Source: a virus. Taken from it: a stretch of 64,000 bases of DNA. The first letter of the stretch is position 1; every line of letters starts with the position of its first letter. Below, piece after piece: positions 35,762 through 43,280 of this stretch. The translations under genes were made by a program, and so were the position numbers. The notes beneath the pieces were generated by a model that searched no databases, was not told where the DNA came from, and was given only the letters and a program-made list of their open reading frames with translations. The DNA lies in the IMG/VR virus record IMGVR_UViG_3300028800_000064, positions 33,241 to 97,240 of that record; one strand, written 5' to 3'.

Positions 35762-35762
35762 G

Positions 35763-35797
35763 AGGGGCTGCCCGCAAGGTGGCCCCTTCACATTTTT
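35763..35797 (+). terminator. probable terminator of the tmRNA gene
   Basis: AGGGGC/GCCCCT (35763-35768/35782-35787), with inner GC pairs, is followed after 5 bases by TTTTT. It could alternatively be the 3' hairpin of the coding piece. Confidence 0.55.
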
Positions 35798-35886
35798 CGT
35801 GGTTCCCTGGATAATTACGACAGGGATTAAATCGGCGACCGGATGCGCACAGCAGCCAGCCACACCTTTTTTTTGGAGGAGACTTG

Positions 35887-36036
35887 ATGAGCGAACCACA
35901 GGCAATGCTGCCTCGTTTTTGCGAGGCGGAAGGTTGTTCCAATCCTGGTGTTTATCTAGTCGAGTTTGAAGAGGGCCGGTCGGAATGGTTTTGCGAAAGC
36001 TGTTTGGAACCAGCTGAGGAGACAGAAGGTGTCTAA
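35887..36036 (+). CDS. small zinc-ribbon protein
   Basis: The 49-aa product has four cysteines in two knuckles (RFCEAEGCSNPG and WFCESCLE). TTGGAGGAG precedes ATG 35887. Overlaps the next gene. The 90 bases between it and the tmRNA hold only an eight-T run (35869-35875 region) and the ribosome site. Confidence 0.65.
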   Translation: MSEPQAMLPRFCEAEGCSNPGVYLVEFEEGRSEWFCESCLEPAEETEGV

Positions 36037-36307
36037 GCATCCTGGCATGGTTTTGAACGCGGACGGGTACCTGCGAATCAAGGCGCGTCGAAACGGATTG
36101 CGCGATCAACTGGCGCACCGCGCCTACGCTGCTCGCCAGCTCGGAAGGAAAACACTCCCCAGCGAATTCGAAGTTCACCACGAATGCATGAACCGCGCCT
36201 GCTGGCCGCCTACCGATTTTCATTTGGTGATCGTGGATCAGGCATTAGCACCGCATATGTACCAGAGGCGCGGCAACAAGAAAGCTCCGCGCCGGAGGGC
36301 AGCATGA
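36029..36307 (+). CDS. HNH-like endonuclease-related protein
   Basis: The 92-aa product from GTG 36029 (GAGGAG at 36015-36020) reads LAHRAYAARQLGRKTLPSEF then EVHHECMNRACWPPTDFHLV, which resembles the HH..N..C/D..L core of phage HNH proteins. The last His region is altered, so activity is uncertain. Confidence 0.6.
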   Translation: MSKHPGMVLNADGYLRIKARRNGLRDQLAHRAYAARQLGRKTLPSEFEVHHECMNRACWPPTDFHLVIVDQALAPHMYQRRGNKKAPRRRAA

Positions 36308-36510
36308 GCGCCTATCGCGTGCATCGCTTGGAGTGGGAGCACCAAGAGCCCAGAGACTTGGAATGGGCGCTACGCACCAAACTGCGAGTGAAACTTGAGA
36401 AAGAAAAGGAACCGGTGCCAGCGGAATTGTTGGTTCAAGCATATACCGAGGCTCATCGAATCGGGGAATTTTGGAGAATGGTTTACGGTTTATCGTGGGA
36501 GGAAAAATGA
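36304..36510 (+). CDS. small hypothetical protein
   Basis: The 68-aa, strongly charged product (MSAYRVHRLEWEHQEPRDLE) is helical with many Trp and Glu. ATGA overlaps at both ends tie it to the HNH-like and KTSC genes. Confidence 0.65.
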   Translation: MSAYRVHRLEWEHQEPRDLEWALRTKLRVKLEKEKEPVPAELLVQAYTEAHRIGEFWRMVYGLSWEEK

Positions 36511-36728
36511 GTTTCGACGGATTCACACCGATCAGTTCGGACCATATCGACGGAGTTAAGTACGACTCGTTTGCACAGCGGCTCACCATCCGTTTCAAAA
36601 ACGGATACATCTACGACGTGCATGGCGTGTCGCCCAAGGAGCACGAAGACTTCCTGAACGCACCCTCGCAAGGCCAACACTTCCATAGTCAGATCAAAGG
36701 GAATTTCCACATCGAACGGATCAAATAA
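36507..36728 (+). CDS. KTSC domain protein
   Basis: The 73-aa protein is nearly all KTSC domain: SSDHIDGVKYDSFAQRLTIR, NGYIYDVHGVSPKEHEDFL, ending GNFHIERIK. The family is widespread in phages and bacteria with no fixed biochemical role, suggested to bind nucleic acid. Confidence 0.9.
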   Translation: MSFDGFTPISSDHIDGVKYDSFAQRLTIRFKNGYIYDVHGVSPKEHEDFLNAPSQGQHFHSQIKGNFHIERIK

Positions 36729-36732
36729 AACA

Positions 36733-36760
36733 ACGGGCAGAAGATGTTTTTCCTGCCCGT
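36733..36760 (-). terminator. terminator between convergent genes
   Basis: ACGGGCAG/CTGCCCGT (8 bp, 12-base loop) lies between convergent genes. On the - strand it is followed by TTGTTTTATTT, so it should end the - strand transcript; the + strand side has no T-run. Confidence 0.75.
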
Positions 36761-36767
36761 CTGGGAA

Positions 36768-37136
36768 TTACGACTGTGGGACTGTGCCTGATACGATGTT
36801 GGATGGGGAGGATTCTACGCCCGAGCTATCCACTGCCGTGACATAGTAGAAGTACGTCTGTCCAAGCTGGATGGCCGAGTCGTTGTAATCGAGTTGGTTG
36901 ATGGGGCTCGGGGTCAGTTTAGTCCAGGGGCCTGATGATCCAGGCCCCCGGTAAACGTTGTACCCCACAACTGGATCGGTTCCCGGTACTGCCGCTGTCC
37001 AGTCCAGAGCCGCATAGTGGCCGACTTGGATGGAGAGCTGGATGGTGGCCGTCTGCTGGGCTCCGAAGAGTATTCCAGCGAAAGCCAGCATCGTTAGCAG
37101 CAAGAGAGCCAACGCAAGTTTGAGGTGTAGGCTCAT
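36768..37136 (-). CDS. secreted FnIII-like protein
   Basis: The 122-aa protein starts with a signal peptide (LALALLLLTMLAFAGILFGA) and continues as a fibronectin type III-like domain (LDWTAAVPGTDPVVGYNVYR, TYFYYVTAVDSSGVES). It is probably exported by the infected cell. AT-GA overlap with the Ig-like gene upstream. Confidence 0.82.
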   Translation of the reverse strand: MSLHLKLALALLLLTMLAFAGILFGAQQTATIQLSIQVGHYAALDWTAAVPGTDPVVGYNVYRGPGSSGPWTKLTPSPINQLDYNDSAIQLGQTYFYYVTAVDSSGVESSPSNIVSGTVPQS

Positions 37137-37741
37137 TGCGCCGACGCCACTTGGAGTGTGAAGGTGATCGCGCCGGTCACGGTCGGAGTTCCTGCCAGAT
37201 GGCAGTTGTTGCCGACAGTGGTAAGAGCGATGCCTGTTGGGAGTGAGCCCGCGCTGACGCTGCAGGTATAGGGTCCGATGCCGCCCGTGAACGCCACATC
37301 CGCTGAATACGGCTGGCCGATCAAGGTAGCAGGGATCGTAGTGGTTGTGAACACCAGCTTGGCAATGACGATGACCGTATATGCCTGAGTCTTGGTGGCA
37401 GGAGGCGTTTCCGAATCAGCAGCCTGCACGGTGAAGTTGTAGGTTCCCGCGACAGTCGGAGTGCCGGAAATGACGCCTGTCAAAGAATTGATCGTGGTTC
37501 CGGTTGGAAGCGCGCCCGCCGCAATGCTATAGGTGAACGGGCCTACTCCGCCAGTTGCCACAATCGACTGGTTGTAGGGTGTGTTGATGACCACGTTCGG
37601 CAGTGTCGATGGAGCGATAGAGATAACGGGTGCCGTGACGGTCAGTGTGAGTTGCTGGGTTGCGGTCTGCTGCGCGAATGCAGCGGAGCCCGCAAGAAAG
37701 AACAGGAATGCTCCGAGAATCAATCCCCTCAGAATGCGCAC
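37133..37741 (-). CDS. secreted protein with two putative Ig (He_PIG-like) domains
   Basis: A signal peptide (LILGAFLFFLAGSAAFAQ) is followed by two Ig-like repeats, each with the GGVGPFTYSIAAGALPTG or GGIGPYTCSVSAGSLPTG core and an SGTPTVAGTYNF- or AGTPTVTGAITF-type end. Such domains mediate adhesion. The phage may display or secrete them through the host; the purpose is unknown. Confidence 0.85.
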   Translation of the reverse strand: MRILRGLILGAFLFFLAGSAAFAQQTATQQLTLTVTAPVISIAPSTLPNVVINTPYNQSIVATGGVGPFTYSIAAGALPTGTTINSLTGVISGTPTVAGTYNFTVQAADSETPPATKTQAYTVIVIAKLVFTTTTIPATLIGQPYSADVAFTGGIGPYTCSVSAGSLPTGIALTTVGNNCHLAGTPTVTGAITFTLQVASAQ

Positions 37742-37742
37742 G

Positions 37743-38081
37743 CTATAATCCTCCTGATTGATTTGAAATCTGTAGCTGGGCCGTGGTACTGCTTGCGTCC
37801 TTCACTTCAACAACAAAAACCGATGATCCCGCTACGGTGGGAACACCGGCCAAAACTCCAGAAGCACTCAGCGTTACCCCGGCAGGCAAAGAGCCTGACA
37901 GGATCAGCCAAGTGTACGGAGCTGTTCCTCCCGACGCCTGCAGTTGCTCCGCGTAGACGGCAGAGATTTGGGCGTTCGGAAGAGAAGTCGTGGTGATTTT
38001 GAGAGCCGCTGGCGGCGTGGGGCTCGGGTTGGACGCGCACCCCACCAGAAAAAGAACGAACACCAACCATAGTTTTTTCAT
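37743..38081 (-). CDS. lipoprotein with He_PIG-like domain
   Basis: The 112-aa product starts MKKLWLVFVLFLVGCASNPS, a textbook lipobox with Cys15, then one Ig-like repeat (GGTAPYTWLILSGSLPAGVT, LAGVPTVAGS). It should be lipid-anchored in the host envelope. A role in superinfection exclusion is possible but inferred. Confidence 0.85.
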   Translation of the reverse strand: MKKLWLVFVLFLVGCASNPSPTPPAALKITTTSLPNAQISAVYAEQLQASGGTAPYTWLILSGSLPAGVTLSASGVLAGVPTVAGSSVFVVEVKDASSTTAQLQISNQSGGL

Positions 38082-38428
38082 TTGCTCTCCGGATGCGCGG
38101 CGTCGGTTTTGATTTCGTGGATGAGTGCTTTATCACCTTCGGCTCGCTGTTCCCCCGAGTCCCAGCCCCACAGTCTGCCGGGGTAGAGACTGCGACCACT
38201 TCGAATGTTTTCCGCGATCTCGCCGTGCGGCTTCGAGAGATCATACGGAGCCCCGAGAACGGCGGGCTTGGAAGTCGCGCGTTGGTAGTCAGGCAGCATC
38301 GCCGAAAATGAAAAGGTCACCTCTTGATCGGGGTTCAGATAAGAGAGCACCTGGGCGAGTCGGCTGCGCAGCTCGGAGACGGTCCACTTCTGTCCGTTCG
38401 ACGCAACGACAATGTTCACGGTTGGCAT
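38078..38428 (-). CDS. hypothetical protein
   Basis: The 116-aa product starts MPTVNIVVASNGQKWTVSEL after an AGGAGCC site. It reads as a small alpha/beta domain with a charged tail and is coupled to the lipoprotein gene. No family recognised. Confidence 0.65.
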   Translation of the reverse strand: MPTVNIVVASNGQKWTVSELRSRLAQVLSYLNPDQEVTFSFSAMLPDYQRATSKPAVLGAPYDLSKPHGEIAENIRSGRSLYPGRLWGWDSGEQRAEGDKALIHEIKTDAAHPESK

Positions 38429-38436
38429 GATGGCTC

Positions 38437-39459
38437 CTATTCTTCCATGCTTTCGATGATCTTGTCCAGCTCTATTCGCGCGTTTGCGGGGAGGTGGTAT
38501 TCGAACCGCTTGCGAAACTCTTGAAGTCTTTGGAGTGGTCCGGGGGTCGAGGGAATGACCCAGGACTTCACGCACCGAAGCACATTCTTGATGGTGTCTG
38601 ACACCAGCACCCACTTCAAACCAGCGGCGGTCGCGCGCTGGATTTCATCTTGGGAGGAGACTGGGACCGCCTGATGGCCGTGGGTTCCCACGAACCATCC
38701 CAAACTATGCAGAGCCAATGCGGATGTGGAGGTGACATGAGAATCCACGTATCGCACGTCTGGGGCTTCTTGTTCTAGCAGTTCCACGGATCGCTGGCCC
38801 CCGTGCATGGTCCAGAGACGCGAGGTTTCATACGAAAGATCGAAGCCATCTACCATGCCGCGATCCCGATCCAGCTTGATGGTGCCTGGCGGAAACGAAT
38901 AACCACACTGGTAGCCTTGTGCGGTGGTGACGTAGAGACCGCCGACATAGATGCGGCCTGCTTCGTTTTCATCATCCAAGATGGTGGCAGGCTCATCGAC
39001 TACTTGGCGCACATTGCGTTGAATCGTTTCATAGTCCGAGTTGCGGACGCCTTCGATTCGGAACTGCACACCATTGCTGAAAGGGACAGATTCGGTGTAA
39101 ATGTTCAACACCGTGGCGTTGAAGGCGTCGTCATGTTCTAGCTTTGGTTGCCAGAGTTCGGAGCCGGAGTGAATCAACACGTTGTGACCAAGGCGCGTCA
39201 GCACCAAGAGAGCCAGCTTGTAACCTTCTCCAAATTTGCCGCGCAGGGTGGGATCATTTCGTTTGGAGGTCGAGCCTAGCACGAGCGTTTCAGGCGTGAG
39301 CCGCCCGGTGCCGGAGGAGATGACGAGATAATCGTCGTCCTCCAGGTAATCCATCTTGGCTCCGCCTTCGTCTAGGGCGTTCTGGTAGATTTCACGGATG
39401 GCTTCCCAAAGACCCCAGTGTTCGCAATACGTGGGTGCTAGCGGTAGTGTGAATTTCAC
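38437..39459 (-). CDS. GHKL-type ATPase
   Basis: The 340-aa protein has the Bergerat fold: N-box AIREIYQNALDEGG, G1 box YLVISSGTGRL, and G2 box LRGKFGEGYKLALLVLTRLG. The remainder does not match Hsp90, MutL, gyrase or histidine kinases. Phages carry such stand-alone GHKL proteins with unknown role. GTG 39459 overlaps the upstream stop. Confidence 0.85.
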   Translation of the reverse strand: MKFTLPLAPTYCEHWGLWEAIREIYQNALDEGGAKMDYLEDDDYLVISSGTGRLTPETLVLGSTSKRNDPTLRGKFGEGYKLALLVLTRLGHNVLIHSGSELWQPKLEHDDAFNATVLNIYTESVPFSNGVQFRIEGVRNSDYETIQRNVRQVVDEPATILDDENEAGRIYVGGLYVTTAQGYQCGYSFPPGTIKLDRDRGMVDGFDLSYETSRLWTMHGGQRSVELLEQEAPDVRYVDSHVTSTSALALHSLGWFVGTHGHQAVPVSSQDEIQRATAAGLKWVLVSDTIKNVLRCVKSWVIPSTPGPLQRLQEFRKRFEYHLPANARIELDKIIESMEE

Positions 39460-39632
39460 AGGAACCCATCCCGAGCGATTTTTTCGATCAGCTCTTGTTC
39501 TTGCTGCTGGATATCATCGGTATCTATCTCCGGAAGTTCTTCCGGTTTGAGATACCCGCGCGGGTGAGCGGGTTCAGTCTCTTTGTGGTCGAGATCGGAA
39601 TCGATGTCTGCGTGCGTAGTTTCAGTGCTCAT
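39456..39632 (-). CDS. small acidic protein
   Basis: The 58-aa acidic product (MSTETTHADIDSDLDHKETE) begins at ATG 39632 and its TGA overlaps the GTG of the GHKL gene. It could be a partner or inhibitor; this is only positional inference. Confidence 0.6.
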   Translation of the reverse strand: MSTETTHADIDSDLDHKETEPAHPRGYLKPEELPEIDTDDIQQQEQELIEKIARDGFL

Positions 39633-39736
39633 CGGTTGCTCCTAGAGGGCCGCTGAGGCCCAGTCGCGGATTGGACGCCGCCATGCGACAGCGTTGTTTC
39701 CAGGTGTCTGCAACTGGGCCTAGTCGAGCCCAATTG

Positions 39737-39765
39737 ATAGTTGCACGGATTGGCGGTCGTGTCAA
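39737..39765 (-). promoter_or_regulatory. - strand sigma-70-like promoter
   Basis: TTGACA (39760-39765 on the complement), 17 bases, AACTAT. Unlike other - strand promoters here it lacks the GTAC palindrome. It should drive the 39632-36768 operon. Confidence 0.65.
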
Positions 39766-40541
39766 GAATTTAATAGCAAAGTGCTTGATTTTTTCAGACG
39801 GCCTGGTGATAAATTTACGGCAGCTCCTGCAGAGCGTCCACGTTGGAACGCTTCTGTATTTCTGCCGCTTCGGGATCGTTGGGTGACCTCGGATGCTCCC
39901 CCATCTTTGATGGCTTTGGCGATCAAAGCCAAATCTTTGCTGATGTGAACCATGGCCGTGGATGAAGACGGGAGCCCGGCCATCCGCGCTTTGTGAGCAT
40001 CATAGAGTCGGGCGGAAACCGCCTGGGCGAAGCCCAAGAGCCAGGATCGCCGGTAGTCGCGCATCCACGCTCGGAAATTCCCATCCGCCTCTGCGCATTT
40101 TACGGCTTCGTTTATGTAATCATATTGCATACAGAGTGCGCTGAGACGATAGCCAAGCTCCAGCAGAGAGGTGAAGACGGAGCGGCATATTTCGCGATCC
40201 GAAGTACGGCCTACAAAGTAAATGCTGCTCCCGTTCGATGCTATCACGATATCACAGGTGTTGGAGCGGGCGATGCCTCGGGCGAGTTTTATTTGCCATG
40301 GGATTCTGCGCAGGCGGGAACAATCGAAGCCTTCCGTGACCGGATCGAATTTCTCCCATTCGATTGGTTCGGACTCTTCGCGGGCTTCAAACTCGACCTC
40401 GGACATGGAGAGCTTGTGTTCATCCAGCAATTGCTGGATTTTGTCAGCAAACGCCTCGGCTTCCTTGAGGTTGCCGATGCTGCGCGCCGACTTTTCGTGG
40501 GCAATCAGCTTGCGAAGCTTTTCGATGATCGGATTTTCCAT
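39762..40541 (-). CDS. DUF2786-like protein
   Basis: The 259-aa protein opens like the DUF2786 family (IEKLRKLIAHEKSARSIGNL, AEAFADKIQQLLDEHKLSMS) with a basic C-terminal tail (GRNTEAFQRGRSAG). The family is common in phages and plasmids; function unknown. CAGACAATGG precedes the start, with a weak ribosome site. Confidence 0.75.
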   Translation of the reverse strand: MENPIIEKLRKLIAHEKSARSIGNLKEAEAFADKIQQLLDEHKLSMSEVEFEAREESEPIEWEKFDPVTEGFDCSRLRRIPWQIKLARGIARSNTCDIVIASNGSSIYFVGRTSDREICRSVFTSLLELGYRLSALCMQYDYINEAVKCAEADGNFRAWMRDYRRSWLLGFAQAVSARLYDAHKARMAGLPSSSTAMVHISKDLALIAKAIKDGGASEVTQRSRSGRNTEAFQRGRSAGAAVNLSPGRLKKSSTLLLNS

Positions 40542-40550
40542 TGTCTGCTC

Positions 40551-40805
40551 CTATTCAGAATGCGCTGCCTTGCATCGTGCAAGAAAGTTTTTTGCTGCGC
40601 GGTACCTTCGCGTTGTTGCCAAATAGGTGCGACACTTCATGGCGTTCTCCTCACCCTCTCGATACAGATCGATTTCATGTTGCACCATGAAAGCCAAATC
40701 GTCAATGGTTTTGTGTTGACCAACAAGATCGATGCCCACGTAGAGCCAAGCAGGCATTGCCTTGAGTGCAGCTTCGAAGCTGGGAAACGGGATCGCACCA
40801 CTCAT
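40551..40805 (-). CDS. small hypothetical protein
   Basis: The 84-aa product (MSGAIPFPSFEAALKAMPAW) is helical and ends in a basic RRYRAAKNFLARCK segment. TAGGAGG supports the start. No family recognised. Confidence 0.65.
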   Translation of the reverse strand: MSGAIPFPSFEAALKAMPAWLYVGIDLVGQHKTIDDLAFMVQHEIDLYREGEENAMKCRTYLATTRRYRAAKNFLARCKAAHSE

Positions 40806-40815
40806 TTGAATCCTC

Positions 40816-40995
40816 CTAGAATTCTACGGTCGATTCGACTTCCCCAGCGTCATTGCGTTTCACGAGAATGGTTCCATCACATTCCCAGTGATATCCTTCG
40901 GACAAGAGCTGACTGATGTCCGCAGCACTCCAAACTTGAACTGCGTGGAGTTGCCGTGTGTAGTTTTCAGACGGCAACCAGAAACGATAGGTCAT
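40816..40995 (-). CDS. small hypothetical protein
   Basis: The 59-aa product starts MTYRFWLPSENYTRQLHAVQ and its ATG overlaps the upstream stop as ATGA. It reads as a small beta-rich domain. An upstream in-frame extension is rejected because of the coupled gene. Confidence 0.65.
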   Translation of the reverse strand: MTYRFWLPSENYTRQLHAVQVWSAADISQLLSEGYHWECDGTILVKRNDAGEVESTVEF

Positions 40996-41171
40996 GCGAG
41001 CACCGCCTTTGCTCGTTTTTTCCAGCAAACATACCTCTGACCCCATTTCTCAATCATCGTGTCGTGGTCGTGCATTGTCCAATAGTTCCGCCACTCCTGC
41101 ATCTCCTCGCGGGTGTGCATGCCGCAGTAATCCCAGTGGGTTTGGATGCCGGAGAACTCCCAATCGTTCAT
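40992..41171 (-). CDS. small Trp/His-rich protein
   Basis: A 59-aa frame between the recombinase and the 40995 gene overlaps both by ATGA. The product (MNDWEFSGIQTHWDYCGMHT) is rich in Trp, His and Glu. The perfect coupling is the main evidence that it is a real gene. Confidence 0.65.
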   Translation of the reverse strand: MNDWEFSGIQTHWDYCGMHTREEMQEWRNYWTMHDHDTMIEKWGQRYVCWKKRAKAVLA

Positions 41172-41713
41172 GCCAGCACCAACGAATCCATGGCGTCCTG
41201 CGCCAGCATCCCGTCATTTTCTTGCAGATAGACGAAAGCCGACGAAGGCGAGCGGTGCGCCAGAAACTGACTCACCGCGCCGATACGCTTGGTCACGTCG
41301 AACACAATCATGGCCGCACTATGGCGGAAGACGTGAGAGTGTGCGTAATCACTATGAATGCCCGCTGCATCCGCGTACTTGCGAAGGTTCAGGTTAAAGT
41401 ACTGCCGGGAGAGCCCGCCGAACAGGCGCGATTGGCGTTTTGTCTTGGCCAGATCGATCAGCGGCGTCATGTCGAAGGCCGGGTCCGCATCAATGTGCAG
41501 CGAGTGGGTGATGGCGTTTCCACGCTTAGCGGCGCGAATCTTGATGACCCACTTTCCCTCGCGCTCGAAGATGTCTTCGCCGCGCACGTTCAGCACTTGC
41601 GAGATTCGCGCGCCGGTGAAGAAACCCACGAGCATGGCCAGGTGGTGCATACGGTTCGTCTCGTGCGCCGCGCGGAAGATTTTAGCGAGTTCTTGCTTGC
41701 CGAGGTATTGCAT
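41168..41713 (-). CDS. minimal tyrosine recombinase (integrase-like)
   Basis: The 181-aa protein is just the catalytic domain: R36 in TGARISQV, K63 in RAAKRG, H127-x2-R130 in HVFRHS, H153 in FLAHRS and Y162 in FVYLQE. The arm- and core-binding domains of usual integrases (about 350 aa) are missing. It could resolve phage DNA or support integration; no att site is visible nearby. TAATG coupling to the 41892 gene. Confidence 0.9.
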   Translation of the reverse strand: MQYLGKQELAKIFRAAHETNRMHHLAMLVGFFTGARISQVLNVRGEDIFEREGKWVIKIRAAKRGNAITHSLHIDADPAFDMTPLIDLAKTKRQSRLFGGLSRQYFNLNLRKYADAAGIHSDYAHSHVFRHSAAMIVFDVTKRIGAVSQFLAHRSPSSAFVYLQENDGMLAQDAMDSLVLA

Positions 41714-41892
41714 TACCGCACCACCTTTGCGCGTAGCGCGAAGAATTTCTTGACAGCTGCGTTGTAGGGTTTGGAGTACTTGTTGGCGGAGGTGAAGATC
41801 ACGAACTTGGCATCTACCGGGACTCCCTCTTCGGCGCACATGAGAGCCCAGAGGCGGGTCACTTTCGCTTGCGTCTTCTGCAGTTCGGTCAT
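41713..41892 (-). CDS. small basic protein, operon leader gene
   Basis: The 59-aa helical product (MTELQKTQAKVTRLWALMCA) is translated from ATG 41892, which follows ATGGAGGATGTGACC. First gene of a recombinase operon. It might supply a DNA-binding function to the minimal recombinase; this is speculative. Confidence 0.65.
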   Translation of the reverse strand: MTELQKTQAKVTRLWALMCAEEGVPVDAKFVIFTSANKYSKPYNAAVKKFFALRAKVVR

Positions 41893-41913
41893 GGTCACAT
41901 CCTCCATGCGAAG

Positions 41914-41977
41914 AGTATCGCACAAAGGCGGCAGGATTTGCAATAGTACGAAAGTACTGATTTTTGGCTAGTACTAG
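41914..41977 (-). promoter_or_regulatory. regulon promoter with two GTAC operators (site 4)
   Basis: On the - strand TTGCAA (41938-41943), 18 bases, GATACT (41914-41919). The palindrome AGTACTTTCGTACT (41945-41958) abuts the -35, and a second dyad CTAGTACTAG lies at 41968-41977. Confidence 0.8.
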
Positions 41978-41984
41978 GTAAAAA

Positions 41985-42251
41985 TTACCGCTTCGCATCC
42001 AGCGCGGCATCCAGCGAATAATAGCCCGGCTCGGTAGGCCCAGGTTCTAGTCCTGTCCGCAACACGAGGAAAAATGCGAAGTCGTTGAGCATGCGAGACC
42101 ATACATGGTACGGGCTAGTGGTGGCGTTCAACCCTAAGAGGTTGGCTCCGTCCAGGTTGGCTCTCTTTGATACTGCCGCTACGACCAACTCTTTTATGGA
42201 TTCAACTGTCGCTGAGAAGAGAACGGTTCCGGTTAGGCTGAGTAAGTCCAT
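41985..42251 (-). CDS. small hypothetical protein
   Basis: The 88-aa product (MDLLSLTGTVLFSATVESIK) follows an AGGAGG site. It is mildly hydrophobic at the start and otherwise unassigned. Ends just before the operator pair. Confidence 0.65.
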   Translation of the reverse strand: MDLLSLTGTVLFSATVESIKELVVAAVSKRANLDGANLLGLNATTSPYHVWSRMLNDFAFFLVLRTGLEPGPTEPGYYSLDAALDAKR

Positions 42252-42278
42252 GATTCCTCCTATTTAATTTTGGGTATT

Positions 42279-42863
42279 TTATTTATGGGCCAGCGCGAGA
42301 ATGCGCGCGGAGTACCCCGCATCGCAGGTTGGGCATCCGACACCAGCTCCGTTGTAGAGCTGTACGCCTTCGGCGGTGCCGTGATCGTGAATGAGGCGGG
42401 CCATGATCTCGGAACCTACGCGGACGTTGGACTCTTCGTTGAAGAGATTCACGGAGCCTGAGAAGTCATAGTGATCCTTCCAGACGCTGGGTCGTACTTG
42501 CATTAGACCGATGGCACCCCGCGATGAGATCGCGAAGTTGTTGCAGTTGGATTCGGTGGCAACGGTCGCTGCCGCAATGGCGGGATCGAGCCCGGCGCGG
42601 AGCGCAGATTGCGCTGTCATCTCGACCAGCTCTGGCGTTGCGTCGGAACAACCTTGCGCGCGTCCAAACACTTCCGCTACGATCAGCGGCGCGGTGCGGT
42701 AGATCGAATAGTGGAGTGCCGGGGGATGCGGCATCTCGCGCGCGATTAGGGATCGCAAAACGGCATCGCGCGGTTGGGATGATGTGGTGTGACCCGAGAT
42801 CAGAGCTAGCGCCATCAGGCCCACCAGTGCAACCCAGATCGAAAGAGCGGTACGTACTTTCAT
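42279..42863 (-). CDS. lytic transglycosylase (SLT-like), membrane-anchored
   Basis: The 194-aa protein has an N-terminal membrane segment (SIWVALVGLMALALISG) and the SLT core: ATVATESNCNNFAISSRGAI with the catalytic Glu, GLMQVRP, and LYNGAGVGCPTCDAGYSARI. It should cut peptidoglycan from the periplasmic side, for example for lysis or envelope remodelling. Confidence 0.88.
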   Translation of the reverse strand: MKVRTALSIWVALVGLMALALISGHTTSSQPRDAVLRSLIAREMPHPPALHYSIYRTAPLIVAEVFGRAQGCSDATPELVEMTAQSALRAGLDPAIAAATVATESNCNNFAISSRGAIGLMQVRPSVWKDHYDFSGSVNLFNEESNVRVGSEIMARLIHDHGTAEGVQLYNGAGVGCPTCDAGYSARILALAHK

Positions 42864-42946
42864 TGGACCCTCCTCAAAGCAAGTAAGAGCCTACCAGCAA
42901 TCCCCGCGAAGCGCAAGGGAAAAATTCCGTGGGGCTAACTTTGCTC

Positions 42947-42975
42947 TTGACAAGAAGGATACGAGGTGAGACATT
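42947..42975 (+). promoter_or_regulatory. sigma-70-like promoter
   Basis: TTGACA (42947-42952), 17 bases, GACATT (42970-42975), then GTCCGGAGGATTCAA into ATG 42994. The GGAGGAT leader resembles the regulon leaders but no GTAC operator is seen. Confidence 0.6.
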
Positions 42976-42993
42976 GGTGTCCGGAGGATTCAA

Positions 42994-43107
42994 ATGCACA
43001 CTCACATGCTTCGCACAATCCTGGTGACGTACGTGATCTGGGTGGCCGTGGCTTTGGTCGTGGGCCTTTTCGTATCTCGCGCCATGAGCGTAGGCTCGGG
43101 CAAGTGA
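42994..43107 (+). CDS. 37-aa single-pass membrane peptide
   Basis: MHTHMLRTILVTYVIWVAVA continues as a membrane helix of about 25 residues. CGGAGGAT precedes the ATG. First gene of the 43 kb operon. Confidence 0.6.
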   Translation: MHTHMLRTILVTYVIWVAVALVVGLFVSRAMSVGSGK

Positions 43108-43280
43108 GCGAACAGTGTAATCAGTGTGGTGGCTATGCGGGAGTAAATCCCGTCCAGCCGTGTGAGATGTGTTCGACCTTGATTTGTGGTCGCTGCAAGC
43201 TCAGCCATGAGATGGTCTGTACGGTTGCGCAAGCAATGAAACAACGTGGACAGGGACCAACCATTCGTAAGAAACCATGA
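43104..43280 (+). CDS. small treble-clef-like zinc protein
   Basis: From GTG 43104 (overlapping the previous TGA) the 58-aa product has CNQCGG, CEMC, CGRCKLSHEMVC, a B-box-like spacing of seven Cys and one His. It probably binds one or two zinc ions. Confidence 0.65.
   Translation: MSEQCNQCGGYAGVNPVQPCEMCSTLICGRCKLSHEMVCTVAQAMKQRGQGPTIRKKP

Larger units (their letters stand above)
35193..35797 (+). ncRNA. ssrA: circularly permuted (two-piece) tmRNA precursor
   Basis: The tRNA-like domain is encoded in reversed order. The 3' half comes first: T arm GGCGG/CCGCC with loop TTCGACT (35472-35488), acceptor strand CAGGTCC (35489-35495) and encoded ACCA (35496-35499). The 5' half follows: GGGCCTG (35590-35596), then CCGGTTTCGACAGG. 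The acceptor strands pair over 7 bp with a G3-U wobble, the alanine identity element. P2 also forms: CAGGTGGGTT (35609-35618) with GACCTAACTG (35459-35468), one mismatch. The tag frame ends in ELAMAA-stop inside hairpin P5. The permuted form is known in alphaproteobacteria and some beta- and cyanobacteria. It should rescue ribosomes and tag proteins during infection. Confidence 0.92.
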
